NCBI GenBank assembly: GCA_028285035.1
Contig: JANQQF010000031.1
Coordinates: 1 to 54,643, forward strand
Origin: Phycisphaerae bacterium
GTDB lineage: Bacteria > Chloroflexota > Anaerolineae > 4572-78 > J111
DNA: 54,643 nt
Direction of reading: 5' to 3'
Positions 28,004 through 36,651 of the stretch are shown here, piece by piece. Both the position numbers and the translations under genes were made by a program. Under the pieces are notes generated by a model that had not been told where the DNA came from, made no database searches, and saw only the letters and a list, made by a program, of their open reading frames with translations. Each line of letters opens with the position of its first letter. The stretch's first letter is position 1.

Positions 28004-28874
28004 GCAAAACAGCAAAACATCGATGCGACGGGACTTTGCCAGCCGTGAGGATTTGATCGCCTATCTCAAAGCGCAGTTTCCAGAGGCCGCAGAGCGGGAT
28101 GAACACATTCCGACGACTGTGGGTGGTCGTCAGGCGGCTGAAGCAGCCCTACAAAAAATCGAGCCTGAACATTATGCCAAAACCCGGAATACGCTGGATG
28201 GGGCGGTGACCTATTTGTCGCCCTACATTCGGCACGGGGTGCTTAGTCTGGCCGAGGTACGTGATACGGCCCTGTCGATGGTTCAGCAGCCAGATCAGGC
28301 CAGCAAATTGGTGGCGGAGTTGGGCTGGCGGGACTATTTTCAACGGGTCTACGATAAGCTGGGCAATGGCCCATGGCAGGATCGGGAGCCATACAAAACG
28401 GGCTTTTTGGCAGAGGCCTATGCCGATGAGCTGCCAGAGGATATTCGTGAAGGTTCAACGGGCTTGGCCTGTATCGATGCCTTCAGCCGGGAATTGGCCG
28501 AGACAGGCTATCTGCACAACCACGTCCGGATGTGGCTGGCGGCGTATGTGGTGCACTGGCGGCGAGTGAAGTGGCAGGCGGGAGCACGCTGGTTTTTGAC
28601 CCATTTGCTGGATGGAGATCCGGCCAGCAACAATCTGTCTTGGCAGTGGGTGGCCAGCACTTTTAGCCACAAACCCTACTTTTTCAATCGGCAAAATCTT
28701 GAGCGCTACAGCGATGGGCGTTACTGCCAACAATGCCCGCTGCTGGGCCATTGCGACTTTGAGGGTGAGTATCCACAGCTTGAGCGCAAACTTTTCCCTA
28801 ACAAGCCACCCAGTGAGCCGGATCGTCGCGGGCAAGGTAAAGGTAAAAAGCGACGCAAGCGATTGCATCAATAA
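27996..28874 (+). CDS. Short photolyase-like protein: FAD-binding domain only, no antenna domain
   Basis: The 292-residue protein consists of just the helical FAD-binding/catalytic domain of the photolyase-cryptochrome family. It shows [55 protein letters not shown] and [18 protein letters not shown]. The normal N-terminal alpha/beta domain of about 130-200 residues is missing; the protein begins a few residues before the helical domain. A Cys cluster ([10 protein letters not shown]) follows near the C-terminus, then a very basic tail ([16 protein letters not shown]) that could bind DNA. It is probably light-dependent DNA repair or sensing. It overlaps DUF2256 by eight bases, and the separately encoded alpha/beta domain follows 14 bases after its stop. 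Confidence 0.85.
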   Translation: MSEQNSKTSMRRDFASREDLIAYLKAQFPEAAERDEHIPTTVGGRQAAEAALQKIEPEHYAKTRNTLDGAVTYLSPYIRHGVLSLAEVRDTALSMVQQPDQASKLVAELGWRDYFQRVYDKLGNGPWQDREPYKTGFLAEAYADELPEDIREGSTGLACIDAFSRELAETGYLHNHVRMWLAAYVVHWRRVKWQAGARWFLTHLLDGDPASNNLSWQWVASTFSHKPYFFNRQNLERYSDGRYCQQCPLLGHCDFEGEYPQLERKLFPNKPPSEPDRRGQGKGKKRRKRLHQ

Positions 28875-28888
28875 TGAAGGGCTATCAT

Positions 28889-29326
28889 ATGAACCACACA
28901 AAAACCATTGTCTGGGTCCATGGGGACTGTCTCAGCCCCAACGGACCTGCCCTGCAAGCCTATCCCGATCATCCAGCTATTTGGGTGTGGGATGATGAAC
29001 TGTTGGCTCAGTGGCAGATCAGTCTCAAGCGCATTCTGTTTATGTATGAATGTCTGCTTGACCTGCCGGTCGAAATTCGGCGAGGGCGAGTCGCCGAGGA
29101 ACTTGCTGCATTTGCCCAAACACACGAGGCGCGGGCGATTGCTACCGTCGAAAGCCCCAGCCCTTTGTTCAAGGTGATTTGTCAAACGCTGCGTGAGCAA
29201 GGTTTTGCGGTCGAAATTCATCCGATTGAGCCATTTTTGGATTATGATGGACATTTAGATTTAAAGCGCTTTTCACGTTATTGGCGGGTGGCTCAAAACT
29301 ATGTGTTTGAGATGACAGATCGTTGA
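28889..29326 (+). CDS. Stand-alone photolyase-type alpha/beta (antenna) domain protein
   Basis: The 145-residue protein reads like the N-terminal Rossmann-like domain of photolyases. It starts TIVWVHGDCLSPNGPAL (compare the usual W-F-R-x-D-L-R-x-x-D-N-x-A-L), then AIWVWDDE, KRILFMYECLLDL, a P-x-E-x-x-R-G strand-turn, and ends with FSRYWRVAQNYVF. No FAD domain follows; that domain is the preceding gene. The two products together would make one complete photolyase in swapped gene order. Start at 28889 is preferred because AAGGG lies seven bases upstream; ATG at 28874 would overlap the previous stop by one base (TAATG). Assembly into a two-subunit enzyme is inferred. Confidence 0.7.
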   Translation: MNHTKTIVWVHGDCLSPNGPALQAYPDHPAIWVWDDELLAQWQISLKRILFMYECLLDLPVEIRRGRVAEELAAFAQTHEARAIATVESPSPLFKVICQTLREQGFAVEIHPIEPFLDYDGHLDLKRFSRYWRVAQNYVFEMTDR

Positions 29327-29383
29327 AATTGAAAAAGCAAGATAGAAACCAAGTTTTCATATCAAATGTTGAAAGCTTAAAAA

Positions 29384-29410
29384 AGAGTCCGAAAGGCACT
29401 TTCGGACTCT
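29384..29410. terminator. Hairpin terminator closing the split-photolyase operon
   Basis: AGAGTCCGAAAG and CTTTCGGACTCT are perfect complements with a 3-base loop, preceded by six A. The downstream T run is weak, so it would be stronger on the minus strand, but it separates the photolyase genes from the DoxX/NDH-2 pair. Confidence 0.6.
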
Positions 29411-29521
29411 CGTTTGCAAGGAGATGTGCCTCAGCCAAAAGATTAATTCATTATTAATATATTTCGAGTAGAGTGATTGTGTAATATTTCACAATTAAAA
29501 TTGGCGATGAAAGAGGATATA

Positions 29522-30016
29522 ATGAATCGCTCATTAAACTATACACAATTTCATATACTATTTGATCGGCTCGACCGATTTATCACCGGATGGACCGCCC
29601 AGTATGGCCTAGTTATTATGCGGGTCGGCTTGGGCCTGATTTTCTTTTGGTTTGGCGCATTGAAGCTCGTTCCAGGGCTGAGTCCCGCCGAAGAGTTGGT
29701 GCGTAACACCATTTACTTTGTTGACCCAGATTTATTTCTGCCCGTACTGGCCCTCTGGGAGGTGCTCATTGGCTTGGGCTTGATGTTTGGTAAGTTTATG
29801 CGGGTGACCTTGTTGCTGCTTTTTATGCAGATGCCCGGCACGGCCTTGCCGTTGCTCATCCTGCCCGAGGTCACGTGGACAGCCTTCCCCTACGGTTTGA
29901 CCCTGGAAGGCCAATACATTATCAAGAATCTCGTTTTGATTGGTGGCGGTTTGGTTTTAGCGGGTACGGTACGGGGTGGCTATCTGAACCCTGAGCCGAT
30001 GCAGGAGCGTAAATGA
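29522..30016 (+). CDS. DoxX-family membrane protein
   Basis: The 164-residue protein has four hydrophobic segments: [20 protein letters not shown], the [20 protein letters not shown] segment, a [20 protein letters not shown] segment, and a C-terminal [13 protein letters not shown]. This fits the DoxX/DUF417-like four-helix membrane family, whose members are linked to quinone-related redox steps in some systems. ATG at 29522 has AGAGGA just upstream. The stop overlaps the start of the NDH-2 gene by four bases (ATGA), so the two products are probably translationally coupled. Its exact role is not known; a membrane helper of the neighbouring NADH dehydrogenase is an inference. Confidence 0.75.
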   Translation: MNRSLNYTQFHILFDRLDRFITGWTAQYGLVIMRVGLGLIFFWFGALKLVPGLSPAEELVRNTIYFVDPDLFLPVLALWEVLIGLGLMFGKFMRVTLLLLFMQMPGTALPLLILPEVTWTAFPYGLTLEGQYIIKNLVLIGGGLVLAGTVRGGYLNPEPMQERK

Positions 30017-31296
30017 TGGGTACACAAGGCGAAAAGGAACGTGTGGTCATCATCGGTGGTGGCTTTGGCGGGCTGTACGCAGCCCAAAATCTGAAGCACG
30101 CGTCCGTTGAGATTACACTTATTGACAAACGCAATTTTCACCTGTTTCAACCCCTACTCTATCAGGTCGCAACTGGTGGATTATCGCCCGGCGATATCGC
30201 CTCACCTTTGCGGGCGGTATTGAAACGGCAGAAGAATGTGACGGTCCTGCAAGCCGAGGTAGTTGATCTGGATACCACCCAAAAGAAGGTACATTTGCGG
30301 GATGGCGAGGTGAATTACGACACGCTCATCGTGGCTACAGGGGTGACCCATCACTACTTTGGCAATGATCAATGGGCGGACAAAGCACCAGGGTTAAAGA
30401 CCATTGAAGATGCCTTGACCATCCGTAGTCGGATTTTAGCGGCCTTTGAAGCCGCTGAGCGAGAAACTGATCCCGCCAAACGGCAGGCTTGGCTAACCTT
30501 TGTCATCGTTGGGGCGGGGCCAACGGGCGTTGAATTGGCGGGGGCGTTGGCTGAACTGGCCCACGGGACACTCAAGGACGATTTCAGTCGGATTGATCCT
30601 AGAGATGCAACGATCTATCTGGTCGAAGGGACAGACCGTGTGCTACCGCCTTATCCACCCGAGCTTTCGGCCAAGGCAGAGGAGGCGTTAACCAAACTCG
30701 GTGTGACCGTGCAACGACAATCTTTGGTTACCAATATTGAGGAGGAGGAAGTCACGCTGCGCCACGACGACCAAGAGCGCATCATTCAGGCGCGAACGGT
30801 GCTTTGGGCGGCGGGAATGAAAGCCTCGGGGCTGGGACAGATTTTGGCTGACCAAACCGGGGTGGCCTTGGATAAAGCGGGCCGGGTCAAGGTTGAGTCA
30901 GATTTGAGTATTGCCGGACATCCCAATATTTTTGTGATTGGTGATTTGGCCCACTCAGCCATTGACGATGGGCCGCCACTACCCGGCGTGGCTCAGGTGG
31001 CGATGCAGCAGGGCAAGTATGTGTCCGATTTGATTGAGGCTCGATTATCGAACAAGGCTCGACTACCTGCCTTTCGGTACAATGACAAAGGCAGTTTGGC
31101 TGTGGTGGGTCGTAATGCCGCCGTGGCCGATTTGGGCCGTCTGAAGTTTGCGGGCTTTCCCGCTTGGTTGGCTTGGCTATTTATCCACGTCTGGTTCTTG
31201 ATCGAGTTTGATAACAAGCTACTGGTTTTGATCCAGTGGGGCTGGAATTATCTCACCCGTAAGCGGGGAGCACGGTTGATTACAAAGAATGCGTAG
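30013..31296 (+). CDS. Type II NADH:quinone oxidoreductase (NDH-2) family flavoprotein
   Basis: The 427-residue protein has two dinucleotide-binding folds: [14 protein letters not shown] near the start (FAD) and [21 protein letters not shown] at about 165 (NADH). It also has the [19 protein letters not shown] quinone-site signature and the [16 protein letters not shown] segment [12 protein letters not shown] before a QQGKYV helix. The C-terminal amphipathic helix region [20 protein letters not shown] is the membrane anchor. It oxidises NADH and passes electrons to quinone at the inner face of the membrane without proton pumping. It is coupled to the DoxX gene by an ATGA overlap. Confidence 0.93.
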   Translation: MMGTQGEKERVVIIGGGFGGLYAAQNLKHASVEITLIDKRNFHLFQPLLYQVATGGLSPGDIASPLRAVLKRQKNVTVLQAEVVDLDTTQKKVHLRDGEVNYDTLIVATGVTHHYFGNDQWADKAPGLKTIEDALTIRSRILAAFEAAERETDPAKRQAWLTFVIVGAGPTGVELAGALAELAHGTLKDDFSRIDPRDATIYLVEGTDRVLPPYPPELSAKAEEALTKLGVTVQRQSLVTNIEEEEVTLRHDDQERIIQARTVLWAAGMKASGLGQILADQTGVALDKAGRVKVESDLSIAGHPNIFVIGDLAHSAIDDGPPLPGVAQVAMQQGKYVSDLIEARLSNKARLPAFRYNDKGSLAVVGRNAAVADLGRLKFAGFPAWLAWLFIHVWFLIEFDNKLLVLIQWGWNYLTRKRGARLITKNA

Positions 31297-31304
31297 ATCC
31301 CGAT

Positions 31305-31353
31305 ATTGCGTATTTCGTATTGCGTAGGATTGGCAATGTACGAAATATGCAAT
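31305..31353. repeat. Word-type intergenic hairpin (ATTGCGTATTTCGTA family)
   Basis: ATTGCGTATTTCGTA (31305-31319) and TACGAAATATGCAAT (31339-31353) are complementary with one mismatch. The left arm also contains near-tandem copies of 'tattgcgta'. It has the same build as the hairpins at 40422, 41589, 47165, 49617 and 50951. Confidence 0.6.
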
Positions 31354-31423
31354 ACCAAATACGATTCAAACAAGCGAGATAATTACATGTGATTATCTCG
31401 TTTCACCAACGAAAGGACATCCA

Positions 31424-31921
31424 ATGTTCAAAAAAAAACGAATTGAGCCGGAACCAGGGCAGGAGTCGGTGTGGGATTATCCACGCCCGCCCCGGCTGGA
31501 GGACTCGCCGAAACATATTCAGGTTGTGTTTAATGGGGTAACGATTGCGGCTACTCATCGGGCCAAGCGAGTGCTGGAAACGAGCCACCCGCCTGTTTAC
31601 TACATTCCGCCAGAAGACATTAAGCTGGAATATCTGAGTGCGTCCAATCGCCAGAGCTGGTGTGAGTGGAAAGGACGAGCGTCATATTACACGCTGGAGG
31701 TGAATGGGAAACGGCTACCCGATGCGGCGTGGTACTATCCTAGCCCGACGGGGGCGTTTACCCCGCTGCGCGACTATGTGGCCTTCTACCCTAGCTTGAT
31801 GGATGCCTGTTTTGTTGATGGCGAGCAGGTCCAAGCCCAGGCTGGTGATTTTTATGGGGGGTGGATTACAAAAGATATTGTTGGCCCCTTCAAAGGTGAG
31901 CCAGGGACCCGATTTTGGTAG
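31424..31921 (+). CDS. DUF427-family protein
   Basis: The 165-residue protein has the DUF427 pattern: VVFNGVTIAATHRAKRVLET, PPVYYIPPEDIKLEYL, the SWCEWKGRASYYTL signature, AAWYYPSP and FYPSLMDACFVDGEQV. It is a small beta-barrel type protein of unknown function found in many bacteria, often near oxidoreductases or photolyase genes. Its stop overlaps the likely TTG start of the (6-4)-type photolyase gene by seven bases, so the two are probably made together. The start ATG has AAAGGA ten bases upstream. Confidence 0.85.
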   Translation: MFKKKRIEPEPGQESVWDYPRPPRLEDSPKHIQVVFNGVTIAATHRAKRVLETSHPPVYYIPPEDIKLEYLSASNRQSWCEWKGRASYYTLEVNGKRLPDAAWYYPSPTGAFTPLRDYVAFYPSLMDACFVDGEQVQAQAGDFYGGWITKDIVGPFKGEPGTRFW

Positions 31922-33471
31922 ATCAAGTACAGCAGAGATCTAGCTCAGGGGTAACCACCGTTTGGATTTTTGGCGATCAGTTGAATCCCAACATCAGTGC
32001 CTTGGCGGGTGTTGATAAATCCAACTGTGTTGTCTTGATGATCGAGACATTGGCCCGGGCGAGACAGCGGCCCTATCACAAGCAAAAGTTAGTATTCCTG
32101 TGGTCGGCGATGCGCCACTTTGCCCAAGAGTTGCGGACGCTTGGCTACGAGGTCGATTATTATGAGGCCCAACCGAGGCTTGGCGAAGCTTTGAGCGCAC
32201 ATTGCGATCGCTATCAACCGAGCCACATTCGGCTAATGGAGACGGCCGAACACGAACGTAGCCAACGGTTGGCCGAACTGATGAAGCAACACAACATTCC
32301 GGTCGAGATCACGCCAAATTCGATGTTTCTCAGCGATCGAGCAGACTTTGCCCACCAAGCGAAGGGTAAAAAGACGTTACTGATGGAGTGGTTCTATCGC
32401 CAGATGCGCCAGCAAACGGGCTTGTTAATGGAAGGCGAGAGTCCCGTCGGCGGGCAATGGAACTATGATGCCGATAATCGGAAGCGGCCACCCGCTGATC
32501 ACGTTTTCCCACCGATCCCCCGTTATCAACCGGATGCCGTCACCCAGAACGTGATTGATCTCGTCGCACGTGAGTTTCCCAATCACTTTGGTGAGGTGGA
32601 TGGCTTCTGGCTGCCTGTCACGCGGCAGGATGCCGTTGAGTTTGCCAATGATTTTTTCGACCATCGGCTTGATTTATTCGGCCCCTATGAGGACGCGATC
32701 ATGGTCGGCGAACCGGCGATGTATCACTCGCTTTTGTCGCCGTTGATCAATGTTGGGTTGTTAGAACCGCTGGAACTCTGTCAACAAGCCGAGGCTCGGT
32801 ATGAGGCGGGACACGCTCGATTGAATTCGGTTGAGGGCTTTATCCGGCAGATCATTGGCTGGCGTGAGTTTATCTATCAAATTTATCATCTGAAGATGCC
32901 TGACTATCTACAAGTCAATCATTTTGAGGCGGATCTACCGCTTCCCGACTTCTACTGGACGGGCGATACCAGTATGCGCTGTATCGCTGATGCGGTTGGA
33001 AATTTGAAGCAGTATGGCATCAATCATCACATCCAGCGTTTGATGATTACGGGTAATTTTGCCTTGATCGCTGGCATTGATCCCCAAGCGGTCAACGATT
33101 GGTATTGGCTGGCCTACAGCGATGCCTACGAGTGGGTGGTGACCCCGAATGTGTTGGGGATGACGCTCTACGCCGATGGCGGGCTGCTGGCGACCAAACC
33201 CTACGCTGCCTCGGCCAACTACATCAAAAAGATGAGTAACTGTTGCTCCGGCTGTGCCTACAACCCCCGTCAATCGGTTGAAGCAACCGCCTGCCCCTTC
33301 AACGCCCTCTACTGGGATTTTATTGCCCGCAATTATGATACCCTCAAACAAAATCACCGAATGAATATGATCATTGCGCTCTACAACAAACGCGACCCTG
33401 ACCAAATGCAAGCCATCCGCCAGCGCGCCGCTGATGTGCGAGATAGATTGCGACGGCAGGAGCGATTGTAA
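31915..33471 (+). CDS. Iron-sulfur bacterial cryptochrome/photolyase (PhrB-like, (6-4) photolyase family)
   Basis: The 518-residue protein starts VTTVWIFGDQLNPN, has the antenna domain, and then the FAD-binding domain with IGWREFIYQIYH. It ends in the cluster region NCCSGCAYN...ACPFNALYWDF. Cys356, Cys444, Cys447 and Cys460 have the same spacing (88, 3 and 13) as the four [4Fe-4S] ligands of PhrB, and His371-His372 sit at the PhrB catalytic histidine position (16 after the first ligand). PhrB-type enzymes repair (6-4) photoproducts in light. The start is TTG at 31915, overlapping DUF427; no ATG or GTG is available before the conserved region. The ten residues before the conserved domain are polar. 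Confidence 0.93.
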   Translation: MVDQVQQRSSSGVTTVWIFGDQLNPNISALAGVDKSNCVVLMIETLARARQRPYHKQKLVFLWSAMRHFAQELRTLGYEVDYYEAQPRLGEALSAHCDRYQPSHIRLMETAEHERSQRLAELMKQHNIPVEITPNSMFLSDRADFAHQAKGKKTLLMEWFYRQMRQQTGLLMEGESPVGGQWNYDADNRKRPPADHVFPPIPRYQPDAVTQNVIDLVAREFPNHFGEVDGFWLPVTRQDAVEFANDFFDHRLDLFGPYEDAIMVGEPAMYHSLLSPLINVGLLEPLELCQQAEARYEAGHARLNSVEGFIRQIIGWREFIYQIYHLKMPDYLQVNHFEADLPLPDFYWTGDTSMRCIADAVGNLKQYGINHHIQRLMITGNFALIAGIDPQAVNDWYWLAYSDAYEWVVTPNVLGMTLYADGGLLATKPYAASANYIKKMSNCCSGCAYNPRQSVEATACPFNALYWDFIARNYDTLKQNHRMNMIIALYNKRDPDQMQAIRQRAADVRDRLRRQERL

Positions 33472-33677
33472 TAGAACGTCGATGATTTTGTATTCTCGTT
33501 GTAAGAACTTGCTTTATAAAGATTGGTCCAGTCTCTGAACTCTTGGTTTTCTGGAAAATATCTACCACGTGCAGATGTATTTTCAGCCAAATCACCCCTG
33601 TTAGACTGACCAATCTGGCGAAGTTAACCTTCTCAAACAGCTTCTAAAATTACCCCCTCGCCATGATCCTATTCCTC

Positions 33678-33686
33678 TGCTACAAT
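33678..33686 (+). promoter_or_regulatory. Extended -10 promoter candidate of the histidine kinase gene
   Basis: TGCTACAAT is an extended -10 element, 25 bases before the GTG at 33712. No good -35 box is visible at the usual distance, which extended -10 promoters can do without. Confidence 0.4.
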
Positions 33687-33711
33687 AAAAGACATACTCA
33701 TTGTAGGATTT

Positions 33712-35286
33712 GTGCCGATGACCACTATCCCTTCCAAATTCACCGAAAATGAATTAGCCCAACAAGCCTTATTTAACCTGGATCGTTTCTCCGCCAGCAT
33801 CGCCGAGCACGTCAATGTCTGGTTGAATGTTTATGACACGGACTTAAACATTGTGCTGTGGAATCCGGTCGCGGAGCAGATTAGCGGATATAGCCGGGAG
33901 GAGGTGCTAGGGCACTCGAAGATATGGGATTGGCTCTATCCTGATAAGACTTACAGCGACTCGATTCAGGAAATTGCTTACAAAGATTTTTTCTATCGGG
34001 CCCAATCGATTGAGAATTGGGAAACACGCATTCTGTGTAAAAATGGTGAGTACAAAAACATTGCCTGGAACTCTCGCTCTCTCATTGATGACAATGACAA
34101 CATTTATGGTGTGATCACCTTTGGCTATGACATTACGGATCGAAAACGGGCCGAGGCGGCTTTGCAGAAGGCCAATGATGAGCTTTCGGTGTTGTATGAT
34201 ATCGCTTCAGTGACCAGTGCTTCGATCAATTTAGATACGATTTTGGAAAGTTCGCTGGAGCGAGTTTTGGCGGCAATGGAAAGCCAAAAGGGGGCGATCC
34301 ATTTGTGGGATGCCAAAGCCGATATGTTACGGTTAGTCTCCCATCAAGGGGTGTCTCACGCTAGCCAATTGGACTTTATCTCGTTAGGCACAGATTTCGT
34401 CAGTCAAGTTTTCGAGCAGCGGTCACCTTTAGTGATTTCAGATATGATGGCGGCCCTCGAAATCTCAAATGCCCCCGCGAAACTCTTCCACACCTATCTC
34501 GGTGTGCCAATTCGGGCCAAGGGCAAAGTTTTGGGTGTGATCAGTATCTTTGGGCAAGCGGATCATCGCTTTAGTCAAGAGGAAATAACGCTCTTGACCT
34601 CAATCGCTGACCAAATTGGGGTGGCGGTGGAAAATGCGCGCCTCTATCAAGAGGCTGGCCAGCTCGCGGTGATGGAGGAGCGGCGACGGATTGCCCGAGA
34701 CCTGCACGACTCAGTGACCCAGTCCCTATTTAGCCTGACGTTGTTGGCTGAAGCGGGGCAACGACTGGTCAAGAATAATGATCTACAGAAGGCTGAAAAC
34801 CATTTGGCCTCGCTAGGGGAGATTGCCCAAAACGCCTTGAAAGAGATGCGGCTACTAGTCTATGAACTGCGTCCGCTCAATTTGGAGCCAGGTGGTTTAG
34901 CCGAGGCGCTGCAACAACGGCTCAACGCGGTTGAACGTCAGGCTGGCATAAAGGCGCATTTGATTATTGAGCAGCCGCTGGATTTATCGCTGACCATCGA
35001 GGAGGGGCTGTATTACATTATTCAAGAAGCGCTCAATAACGCCCTCAAGCATGCTTCAGCGCATTCCGTTACGGTCAAAATTCAGATAGAGGCTGGTCAA
35101 CTCCAGGCTGAGGTTATTGATGATGGGGTTGGCTTTGATTTACTCGCTCGCTTAAATCAAGGTGGAATGGGCTTGCTCAATATGCGCGAACGGGCTGAAC
35201 AGTTGGGCGGAACACTGGATATTATCACCACCCCTGAGCAGGGCACAACAATCAAGGCCTTGTTAGATGGGGCAAGGATAGACTAA
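33712..35286 (+). CDS. PAS-GAF sensor histidine kinase (NarX/DevS-like)
   Basis: The 524-residue cytoplasmic kinase has a PAS domain with PAC motif (about 20-145: VWLNVYDTDLNIVLWNPVAE and VITFGYDITDRKRAE). A GAF domain follows (about 165-315), then a HisKA_3 dimerisation domain with phospho-acceptor His332 in ERRRIARDLHDSVTQSL. The HATPase domain (about 430-520) shows EALNNALKHA, DDGVGFD and GGMGLLNMRERA. There are no membrane spans. The PAS could bind haem, flavin or a small ligand; the canonical LOV cysteine motif is not seen. The start is GTG at 33712 (AGGA upstream) or ATG at 33718. The stop overlaps the response regulator start by one base. Confidence 0.93.
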   Translation: MPMTTIPSKFTENELAQQALFNLDRFSASIAEHVNVWLNVYDTDLNIVLWNPVAEQISGYSREEVLGHSKIWDWLYPDKTYSDSIQEIAYKDFFYRAQSIENWETRILCKNGEYKNIAWNSRSLIDDNDNIYGVITFGYDITDRKRAEAALQKANDELSVLYDIASVTSASINLDTILESSLERVLAAMESQKGAIHLWDAKADMLRLVSHQGVSHASQLDFISLGTDFVSQVFEQRSPLVISDMMAALEISNAPAKLFHTYLGVPIRAKGKVLGVISIFGQADHRFSQEEITLLTSIADQIGVAVENARLYQEAGQLAVMEERRRIARDLHDSVTQSLFSLTLLAEAGQRLVKNNDLQKAENHLASLGEIAQNALKEMRLLVYELRPLNLEPGGLAEALQQRLNAVERQAGIKAHLIIEQPLDLSLTIEEGLYYIIQEALNNALKHASAHSVTVKIQIEAGQLQAEVIDDGVGFDLLARLNQGGMGLLNMRERAEQLGGTLDIITTPEQGTTIKALLDGARID

Positions 35287-35945
35287 TGACAGACACAATT
35301 CGTATTTTTATTGCCGATGATCATAGTGTCGTTCGGATGGGCATTCGAGCGCTCCTGGCGACAGAGCCAGGTATGAAGTTGATTGGTGAGGCCGAAAACG
35401 GTTTGGAGGCGATTGAACAGGTTCGTACGTTGGAACCCGATGTCATCTTGATGGATTTGATGATGCCCCAGATGGGGGGGATCGAAGCCATTGGGAAGAT
35501 TACGGATGAAAATCCCGAAGCTCGCATATTAGCCTTGACCAGCTTCGCCGAAGATGAAAAGGTATTTCCAGCCATCAAAGCCGGAGCCTTGGGCTACCTC
35601 CTCAAAGATACTTCACCCCAAAAATTGCTTCAGGCCATTCGTGATGTTTACAATGGCGTTTCCTCCCTTGATCCTGCTATTGCTTTCAAATTGATTCGGG
35701 AGATGAATCGTCCCACCGATTTACCTGACACAGAAGCCCCGCTCACTGAGCGGGAAGTGGAGGTCCTCAAACGAGTGGCCGAAGGGCTGACCAATCAAGA
35801 AATTGCTGATGGACTTCATATTACCGAGCGTACCGTTCGCAACCACGTTGGCAACATCCTCGCCAAACTCCATCTGGCCAATCGTACTCAAGCGGCTCTG
35901 TATGCCCTTCGTGAAGGATTGGCGAGTTTGAACCAGAATGAATAA
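35286..35945 (+). CDS. NarL/LuxR-family response regulator
   Basis: The 219-residue regulator has a receiver domain with Asp11-Asp12, phospho-acceptor Asp57 (VILMDLMMP), Thr/Ser switch (ALTSFAED) and Lys (LLKDT). A C-terminal LuxR helix-turn-helix follows (about 150-210: LTEREVEVLKRVAEGLTNQE and ITERTVRNHVGNILAKL). It is the cognate partner of the kinase with which it shares a TAATG junction. It activates unknown genes. The nearby light-repair genes are candidates, which is only context. Confidence 0.95.
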   Translation: MTDTIRIFIADDHSVVRMGIRALLATEPGMKLIGEAENGLEAIEQVRTLEPDVILMDLMMPQMGGIEAIGKITDENPEARILALTSFAEDEKVFPAIKAGALGYLLKDTSPQKLLQAIRDVYNGVSSLDPAIAFKLIREMNRPTDLPDTEAPLTEREVEVLKRVAEGLTNQEIADGLHITERTVRNHVGNILAKLHLANRTQAALYALREGLASLNQNE

Positions 35946-36224
35946 TTCATAGCTGTCTCACCAAAATAAGCTTCATTCTGTTACCCTATCCAAATCTGGT
36001 ACATTTGTACCGGCCAAATCTCCCCACAAACGGGCTTTTTGACTTAGTCTAGACCTGTCTTTGCTCCGATGTTATTCACCTGGGATTATGTTAGGCTAAG
36101 TCAATCTCAGCCTCAAAACCAACATCTTGACTTATACAGTTGGCATTGAAATCTTTAGGCTCTTCAACCACGGAGAGCAAACCCGTTAGTAAGCAGGCAT
36201 CAATTGACAAAATAAGGAGCTGAC

Positions 36225-36560
36225 ATGATTCGATTAACAGTCCTCTACAATCTTCAACCTTACGTCGATGAAAAAGAATTTCTGGAGTGGCGTTTGGGTG
36301 AACATCAACAACACAACATGTCTACGCCTGGTGTGATGCGCACCGATTTTTCTCGAATTGAAACAGGCTATCCTGGACAGTGCCAACCGTCTCACCGTTA
36401 TATGACGACAGCCGACTGGCCCGATATGGATAGCTTTGAAGCCAGCTTTTACGATCCCGCCTACCAGGCATCCCTGCAAGAAAATATAAAAATGCTCAAA
36501 GATCCGGTCTTTATGATCAGTGAAGTTCTGGTGACGGAAATCAAGAGAAGTAACGAGTAA
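36225..36560 (+). CDS. EthD-like / dimeric alpha-beta barrel protein
   Basis: The 111-residue protein has the pattern of EthD-type ferredoxin-like folds: IRLTVLYNLQPYVDEKEFLEW, then RLGEHQQHNMSTPGVMRTDFS, a WPDMDSFEASFYDPAY middle and DPVFMISEVLVTEI at the end. These small dimers often act in degradation pathways or as monooxygenase-like partners; the activity is unknown here. A clean AAGGAG lies before the ATG. It lies 91 bases upstream of the hydantoinase A gene in the same direction and may be the first gene of that unit. Confidence 0.75.
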   Translation: MIRLTVLYNLQPYVDEKEFLEWRLGEHQQHNMSTPGVMRTDFSRIETGYPGQCQPSHRYMTTADWPDMDSFEASFYDPAYQASLQENIKMLKDPVFMISEVLVTEIKRSNE

Positions 36561-36651
36561 TTAACTTAAGAGTATGCATAACAGTAATTTGCAATTGCAT
36601 CTTATTTAGGCATACTCAATTAAATCAATCCCTGCCTCTGAAGGAGGACCT

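Noticed and set aside
33712..35286. LOV-type light sensor in the PAS kinase next to the photolyases
   Set aside because: The PAS sequence lacks the GRNCRFLQ-like cysteine motif of LOV domains, so a flavin-cysteine light sensor is not supported.
36041..36107. TGACTTAG / CTAAGTCA inverted words about 50 bases apart upstream of the EthD-like gene
   Set aside because: Short arms with a long loop and no second copy; could be chance.
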